The notes below the pieces were generated by a model. The model ran no database searches, was not told the origin of the DNA, and saw only the letters and a program-made list of their open reading frames with translations. Shown in pieces: positions 14,905 through 19,252 of a stretch of 19,252 nt of DNA. The stretch's first letter is position 1, and each line of letters opens with the position of its first letter. A program made the translations under genes and the position numbers. This stretch comes from CAG-390 sp964590755 (lineage in GTDB: Bacteria > Bacillota > Clostridia > Oscillospirales > CAG-272), in the NCBI GenBank assembly GCA_964590755.1, contig CAZPYK010000021.1:1-19252 (forward strand), in the 5' to 3' direction.

Positions 14905-15372
14905 ACACTAATCCCGTAGGGGCGACCTGTGGTCGCCCGCAACACCGACTCTCGACGGGCGAACACAGTTCGCCCCTACGATGTTGACGGATAGATAGCA
15001 AGATTTTCATCTTTCGGCGGGAGCAAGCCCCCGCCCTACGACGTAGCCGTATATGGTCGCAAAATTATTATCTTTTTGGCTTCGCACCATGTTCGCACCG
15101 CACGTTGTAAGCCTTCCCCAGTGGGGGAAGGTGGCACGGCGTAAGCCGTGACGGATGAGGTGGGCTATGCAGTGTGTTCGCACCGCACGATGTTAGGTAT
15201 TCGCTCTGGCGCCACATGTTCGCACTTCTCTCCGTAGGGGCGACCTGTGGTCGCCCGCAACACCGACTCTCGACGGGCGAACACAGTTCGCCCCTACGGT
15301 GTTGACGGATAGATCGCAAGATTTTCATCTTTTCGGCGGATTAAAACAATCCCTCAAGCGGCTACGCGCCCT
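14905..15372. repeat. Mosaic of GC-rich structured repeats (gene-free)
   Basis: Two 66-bp double-GTAG elements lie at 14915-14980 and 15233-15298. An inverted GTAGGGCG element (GGCGGGAGCAAGCCCCCGCC) is at about 15017-15040. A CCTTCCCC two-hairpin element is at 15109-15167; its second stem is CACGGC-gtaa-GCCGTG, unlike other copies. A fragment AACAATCCCTCAAGCGG is at about 15345-15361. From 15373 to 15516 there is AT-rich spacer with nothing I can identify. Confidence 0.85.
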
Positions 15373-15509
15373 ACGATGTAGCCGGATAGCTATCATTATT
15401 CTTATCACCTATTATATCACAAATCCGCCACTCATTCAATGCCGCGCGATTGCAAACCGAAGATAATTTATATTTTTATTACCGAAAATTCACAAACGGT
15501 CGGGCTCGG

Positions 15510-15529
15510 TGCGGCTTTATTTTGCCGCA
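15510..15529 (-). terminator. Small hairpin over the sulfatase stop codon
   Basis: TGCGGC (15524-15529, minus strand) pairs with GCCGCA (15510-15515) around an 8-base loop containing the TAA stop. The stem is only 6 bp and no T-run follows at once, so its function as a terminator is uncertain. Confidence 0.3.
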
Positions 15530-17073
15530 TCCTTTTTTATCCAATCGATCAGCTCCTCAAGATGAGCATACTTCGGCACCGCCGCGCCGTCAAGCTTGGG
15601 GCGCTGTGCGTTCACCATCTCAAGCCCGGTCTCGTAATCCAACTGACGCGGCTCATACTCCTCATTCTCCCGCTGGCGCGTCCAACCGGTATAAAGCCAT
15701 GACGCGGGGCGGGCATCGTGTCTCCACGGGCGCGTCTCCCAATAATACGCGCGGAAGGGATCGCGCTTTTGATTCATTCTTTCAAGCAGCTCGTCGTGCA
15801 TGCCGTCGCGAACATCGGCATACGCCTCGTCGTTTATCAGATTGCGGCATTCGTACGGATCCGCCTCAAGGTCATAAAGCTCATCGTCCGAAAGCAGGTT
15901 CAGCACCAGCTTCATCTTCCCCTTGACAAGACAGCGCATGATCTGAAGTCCGCCGAACAGGTCATGATCCTGCTCAAAGCGCCCGAATTCGATGATAAAA
16001 GCGTCATCCGCGGGCGCGTTTTTGTCATACGCGGTGCGCAGTATGCTTCCGCCCTCCAATTGCTTGGGGATCGGCAGACCGAAAAACTCCATTATCGTGG
16101 GACAAACGTTGATGTGCGAGACCGGCGCGCGATCATACACCTCGCCCTTCAAGCCGCCCGGCATGCGCATGATGAACGGAATGCGCGCCACGTCGTCATA
16201 TGCGGCGGGGCCTTTGGCGAACAGACAATGACTGCCCATCAGGTCGCCGTGATCCGATGTATATATCATCGCCGCGTCCTTCGGAGCGGCATCCGCAACT
16301 CTGCCTATAAGGCTGTCGACGTAGGAATTGCAGCCGAAGAAATATTTCTTCTTTATTTTAAACTTATCCCTGTCCGGGCAAGGCTTTTGCGCCGCCCAGA
16401 TCCTTTGATGTATCGGCTTGCCCTCAAGCGTGTCATACACCGCGGGGGTCTTGGGGAATTCGTAATTCTTATACATCGAGGCATAGGGCTGTGGGCAGAG
16501 ATAGGGTCCGTGCGGCTCGTCGAAGGAGACCACCAGAAAATAATCCTCGTCGCGATATCTCTCCATAAAATCGAGCGCGCGCTTCATCACCCGACTGCCG
16601 TATGTAAAGTCGGGGTCGATATCCTCGTAATTCATCGTTTGAGTCAAGCGCGACTTTATGCGCTCGTCATCCGAGCCCAATTCTTCAAGATATCGGCGCA
16701 TATCATACCAATATTCGGGATCCCAACCGTCGGGGCAGCGTCCGTTGCCGAAATAATCGCCGCCGTCAAGGTGCCATTTTCCGATATACGCGGCATGTAT
16801 GCCGTTGTCGTGCAGGCGCTGACCTATGGTGTGGACGTTATCCCCCAGCGGCATGCAGTTTGCCCACGAGCCGCAGGATGAGGGATAAAGCCCGGTGAAG
16901 AGCCCGGCGCGCGCCGGGCCGCAGACCGGCTGAGTGGTATACGCGCGCTCGTATCTCACGCCGTCGGCGGCGATACGATCGATGCACGGGGTGGAAAGAC
17001 CTGTTTCTTTATAGCAGTTGACCATGTCCCAGCGCTGGGTGTCGGTCATGATAAGGACCATCTGTCTTTTCAT
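15517..17073 (-). CDS. Cys-type sulfatase (family S1), no signal peptide
   Basis: Sulfatase-family hydrolase, 518 residues, which cleaves sulfate esters. The formylglycine site is VCGPARAGL with Cys51 (C-x-P-x-R), so maturation would need an anaerobic radical-SAM sulfatase-maturing enzyme encoded elsewhere. Metal and active-site residues are visible in MTDTQRWD (D11), GKWHLDGG (K99, H101), FDEPHGPY and TSDHGDLMGSH near residue 272. I start at the ATG at 17071-17073, with AAAGG 11 bases upstream; the frame is open 30 codons further but overlaps the GtrA gene. There is no signal peptide, so it should act in the cytoplasm on imported substrates. It is the last gene after cysS and gtrA, 25 bases behind the latter. 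The substrate is not readable. Confidence 0.93.
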   Translation of the reverse strand: MKRQMVLIMTDTQRWDMVNCYKETGLSTPCIDRIAADGVRYERAYTTQPVCGPARAGLFTGLYPSSCGSWANCMPLGDNVHTIGQRLHDNGIHAAYIGKWHLDGGDYFGNGRCPDGWDPEYWYDMRRYLEELGSDDERIKSRLTQTMNYEDIDPDFTYGSRVMKRALDFMERYRDEDYFLVVSFDEPHGPYLCPQPYASMYKNYEFPKTPAVYDTLEGKPIHQRIWAAQKPCPDRDKFKIKKKYFFGCNSYVDSLIGRVADAAPKDAAMIYTSDHGDLMGSHCLFAKGPAAYDDVARIPFIMRMPGGLKGEVYDRAPVSHINVCPTIMEFFGLPIPKQLEGGSILRTAYDKNAPADDAFIIEFGRFEQDHDLFGGLQIMRCLVKGKMKLVLNLLSDDELYDLEADPYECRNLINDEAYADVRDGMHDELLERMNQKRDPFRAYYWETRPWRHDARPASWLYTGWTRQRENEEYEPRQLDYETGLEMVNAQRPKLDGAAVPKYAHLEELIDWIKKDAAK

Positions 17074-17098
17074 TTTCGCATCATCCTTTATAGATATC

Positions 17099-17596
17099 TT
17101 ACTTTTGTTTCTTGTTAAACACCAAGAGCTTGCTGAGCACGTAATTGAGCACCGTGACCACAACGACAGAAACGAGAGTCGCTATCATGTCGGCATCGAT
17201 GTCGATGATGAATCTGAAGCCGACAAAGCCGCAGGCGATCAACAGCATGGGAACGAACACCCCGAGTGCCCATTCAACAAAATAGGTTCCAAGTCTTGAG
17301 GCGACAAACCTGCCGAACTGCTTCAAAACGGCTGTTTTTTCGCTGACTTTGTCCTCAAAAACCCATTTTTTGTTGGTGAAGTAAGCAAATATGACTCCCG
17401 CGACCCAGCCGACACTTATCGCGACGGTGCGAAGCACGGCTACGCGATGATCGGAATTGTCCGAAAGCTCAAGCGACATTGCCGCGGCAACCGGATAGAG
17501 CACGGCGAAACGAACGCCGTAAGCCACAACGGTAGTTAAAAGTCCGACAAAAACATATACGATCAGCTCGCGATATTTTTCAAACAGTTTTTTCAT
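17099..17596 (-). CDS. GtrA-family membrane protein
   Basis: Small membrane protein of the GtrA family, 165 residues with four hydrophobic segments (about residues 12-38, 55-75, 100-123 and 133-158). The N-terminal YVFVGLLTTVVAYGVRF and the central YFTNKKWVF are family hallmarks. GtrA-like proteins are thought to move or help move lipid-linked sugars across the membrane for cell-surface glycan modification. It lies 18 bases after cysS and 25 bases before the sulfatase. Its ribosome binding site is poor: only AAGTAAGA before the ATG. Expression may therefore depend on translation arriving from cysS. Confidence 0.9.
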   Translation of the reverse strand: MKKLFEKYRELIVYVFVGLLTTVVAYGVRFAVLYPVAAAMSLELSDNSDHRVAVLRTVAISVGWVAGVIFAYFTNKKWVFEDKVSEKTAVLKQFGRFVASRLGTYFVEWALGVFVPMLLIACGFVGFRFIIDIDADMIATLVSVVVVTVLNYVLSKLLVFNKKQK

Positions 17597-17614
17597 TATC
17601 TTACTTTTTTATTT

Positions 17615-19081
17615 TTATTGCCTGTGCCATGTCGGACCCGCGGGGGTATCGACTATAACTATTCCTCGGGCGGTCAGCTCGTCGCGTATACGATCCGCCT
17701 CGGCAAAATTCTTTGCCTTTTTGGCTGCGGTTCTTGCGGCGACGAGAGCCTCTATCTCCATAGCCTCGGGGTCTCCCGCGTGTGCGGCGGCAGCTGCGGC
17801 GGCGGCTTCCTCCTTCTTGCGTGCCTCCTCGGCAATCTGGGCGCGTGCCGCGTCGGTCAGCGAGAGAGAGAGCACTCGGTCGAAATCATCGATGGCGGCA
17901 AGCTTTGTTGCGGCGTTGGTTTTTGCCTTCAGCACGTCGTAGAGCGCGGTCACGGCGAGAGAGGTGTTGAGGTCGTTGTCAAGCGCCTCGCAAAAGCGTC
18001 CGCGCAGGGCGGCGAGCGCTTCGGGATCCACATCCGAGGGAGCCTTTTCGTTCTCGTTTATCAGCGCCGCAACCTTTTGCACCAGCTTTTTGTAAGCCGT
18101 CATAGCGTTATCCAGATTCTCATAGCTGAACACCAGCGACTTGCGGTAGTGCGATTGCAGGCAGAAGAAGCGATATGCCAGCGGATCGTAGCCCTTTTCG
18201 CGAAGCAGTGCGACCGTCAAAAATTCGCCGCTCGACTTGCTCATTTTGCCGCTTTTGGTGTTGAGGTGAAGCACATGGAACCAATAATTGCACCATTTGT
18301 GCCCCAGATACGCCTCGCTCTGCGCTATCTCGTTGGTGTGGTGGGGAAAGGCGTTGTCGATTCCGCCGCAGTGGATGTCCATTCGCTCGCCGAGATACTT
18401 TACGGCGATGGCTGAGCATTCGATATGCCAACCGGGGTAACCGACGCCCCAGGGGCTGTCCCATTTAAGCTCCTGAGAATCGAATTTCGACTTTGTGAAC
18501 CACAGCACAAAATCCGCCTTGTTTCTCTTGTTGCCGTCCGCCTCGACGCCCTCGCGCACGCCGACGGCGAGATCTTCCTCGGTGAAATCGTGGAAGACGT
18601 AATATTTTTCAAGCTTTGAGGTGTCAAAATAGATATTTCCGCCCGCCTCGTAGGCATAGCCCTTGTCCATCAGCGACTTTATCATTTCGATAAACTCGGC
18701 AATGCAGCCGGTGGCGGGCTGAACGACGCCCGGCTTTTTGATATTCAGCGCGCGGCAGTCCTCAAAAAAGGCATCGGTATAGAATTTTGCTATCTCCATC
18801 ACGGTTTTGTGCTCGCGACGCGCGCCCTTTAGCATCTTGTCGTCGCCGGTGTCGCCGTCGCTCGTCAGATGCCCCACGTCGGTGATATTCATCACGCGTG
18901 TGACGTCATAGCCGGAATATTCAAGATATTTCTGCAGAATGTCCTCCATGATATAGGAGCGCAGATTGCCTATGTGAGCATAGTGATAGACCGTCGGACC
19001 GCAGGTGTACATTTTCACCTTGCCCGGCTCGTTTGGAATGAATTCCTCGCGTTCGTGCGAGAGCGTATTGTAAAGTATCAT
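17615..19081 (-). CDS. cysS: Cysteinyl-tRNA synthetase
   Basis: Class I aminoacyl-tRNA synthetase charging tRNA-Cys, 488 residues, full length. Signature HIGN is at residues 36-39 and KMSKS near 279-283. The zinc ligands appear in YTCGPTVYHYAH (C27), the WHIECSAIA region and the HCGGIDNAFPHHTNE region. The C-terminal domain contains an alanine-rich linker (KKEEAAAAAAAAHAG) before a final segment that ends DTPAGPTWHRQ; the linker is longer and more repetitive than usual but in frame. AGAAAGG lies 14 bases before the ATG. It leads the unit cysS-gtrA-sulfatase. I see no T-box leader in the 171 bases available upstream and no clear promoter. Confidence 0.97.
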   Translation of the reverse strand: MILYNTLSHEREEFIPNEPGKVKMYTCGPTVYHYAHIGNLRSYIMEDILQKYLEYSGYDVTRVMNITDVGHLTSDGDTGDDKMLKGARREHKTVMEIAKFYTDAFFEDCRALNIKKPGVVQPATGCIAEFIEMIKSLMDKGYAYEAGGNIYFDTSKLEKYYVFHDFTEEDLAVGVREGVEADGNKRNKADFVLWFTKSKFDSQELKWDSPWGVGYPGWHIECSAIAVKYLGERMDIHCGGIDNAFPHHTNEIAQSEAYLGHKWCNYWFHVLHLNTKSGKMSKSSGEFLTVALLREKGYDPLAYRFFCLQSHYRKSLVFSYENLDNAMTAYKKLVQKVAALINENEKAPSDVDPEALAALRGRFCEALDNDLNTSLAVTALYDVLKAKTNAATKLAAIDDFDRVLSLSLTDAARAQIAEEARKKEEAAAAAAAAHAGDPEAMEIEALVAARTAAKKAKNFAEADRIRDELTARGIVIVDTPAGPTWHRQ

Positions 19082-19129
19082 TTTTATTTTTTCAGCCTTT
19101 CTTTTTATTCAAGCGCTGTTTTTTGTTGT

Positions 19130-19252
19130 GTATCGTGTTCGTGCCGCATGTTGTTGGGTACTCGCTCCGGCGCACCATGTTCGCGCCGCACATCGTGAGC
19201 CTTCCCCAGTGGGGGAAGGTGCCGAGCGAATGCGAGGCGGATGAGGTGGGCT
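19130..19252. repeat. GC-rich structured repeats at the window edge
   Basis: Two copies of a GTTCG-GCCGCA phrase are followed by a CCTTCCCC-agt-GGGGGAAGG two-hairpin element from 19197, cut by the window end. Its second half (GTGCCGAGCGAATGCGAGGC) is the same variant as at 9266-9322. Confidence 0.8.

Noticed and set aside
15109..15167. Possible T-box-like motif (GGTGGCACGGCG)
   Set aside because: It resembles the T-box antiterminator motif, but it belongs to the CCTTCCCC two-hairpin repeat and is not upstream of a synthetase or amino-acid gene.
15718..16881. 387-codon plus-strand frame over the sulfatase
   Set aside because: Antisense to a gene with clear catalytic motifs. The frame is open only because of GC-rich codon usage.

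Overview
The window looks like a chromosomal piece from an uncultured anaerobic Firmicute, probably a gut-type Clostridia. This is inferred from several things: AGAAAGG/GGAGG ribosome binding sites, consensus SigA-type promoters, a transketolase split into two genes, a Cys-type sulfatase of the kind matured anaerobically, and GC-rich coding DNA set among very repeat-rich spacers. I see no rRNA, tRNA, CRISPR array, phage gene or transposase. Twelve clear protein-coding genes and one unknown sit in six transcription units, and nearly every spacer between units is filled with short structured repeats.

Layout. 1-586: repeat mosaic. 587-3528 (-): three-gene sugar-type ABC importer (ATPase, permease, permease) with no substrate-binding protein. 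3630-4388 (-): RDD-family membrane protein with its own promoter. 4658-6455 (+): split transketolase, N then C subunit, behind a perfect TTGACA-17-TATAAT promoter. 6456-7994: repeats. 7995-9098 (-): fusion of a 5'-nucleotidase-like HAD domain and a guanylate-kinase-like domain with a damaged P-loop. 9099-10194: repeats, ending in a 93-bp tandem array. 10195-12871 (+): two tandem DHH/DHHA1 phosphoesterases and surE. 12872-13287: repeats and a strong terminator. 13288-14565 (-): ribulose-phosphate 3-epimerase and a small unknown protein. 14566-15516: repeats. 15517-19081 (-): cysS, a GtrA protein and a sulfatase. 19082-19252: repeats running off the end.

Biology. Transketolase and the epimerase are non-oxidative pentose phosphate functions. 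The HAD-GMK fusion, the DHH pair and SurE all act, by family, on nucleotides or short oligonucleotides, which suggests a nucleotide-recycling neighbourhood. The ABC importer and the cytoplasmic sulfatase fit use of imported, possibly sulfated, glycans; this is inference.

The most novel content is the repeat ecosystem. (a) A fixed-length 66-bp element occurs seven times and is built as two head-to-head GTAG-plus-hairpin units, like a REP/BIME. (b) Two-hairpin elements keep one arm while the other stem changes sequence in a compensatory way. (c) A roughly 93-bp two-stem miniature element can be seen inserted inside two other repeats, forms a tandem array with the same period, and has landed at the 3' end of the transketolase gene, where it supplies the last codons and the stop. 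(d) A roughly 100-bp AT-richer element has one copy ending exactly across the stop codon of the HAD-GMK gene.
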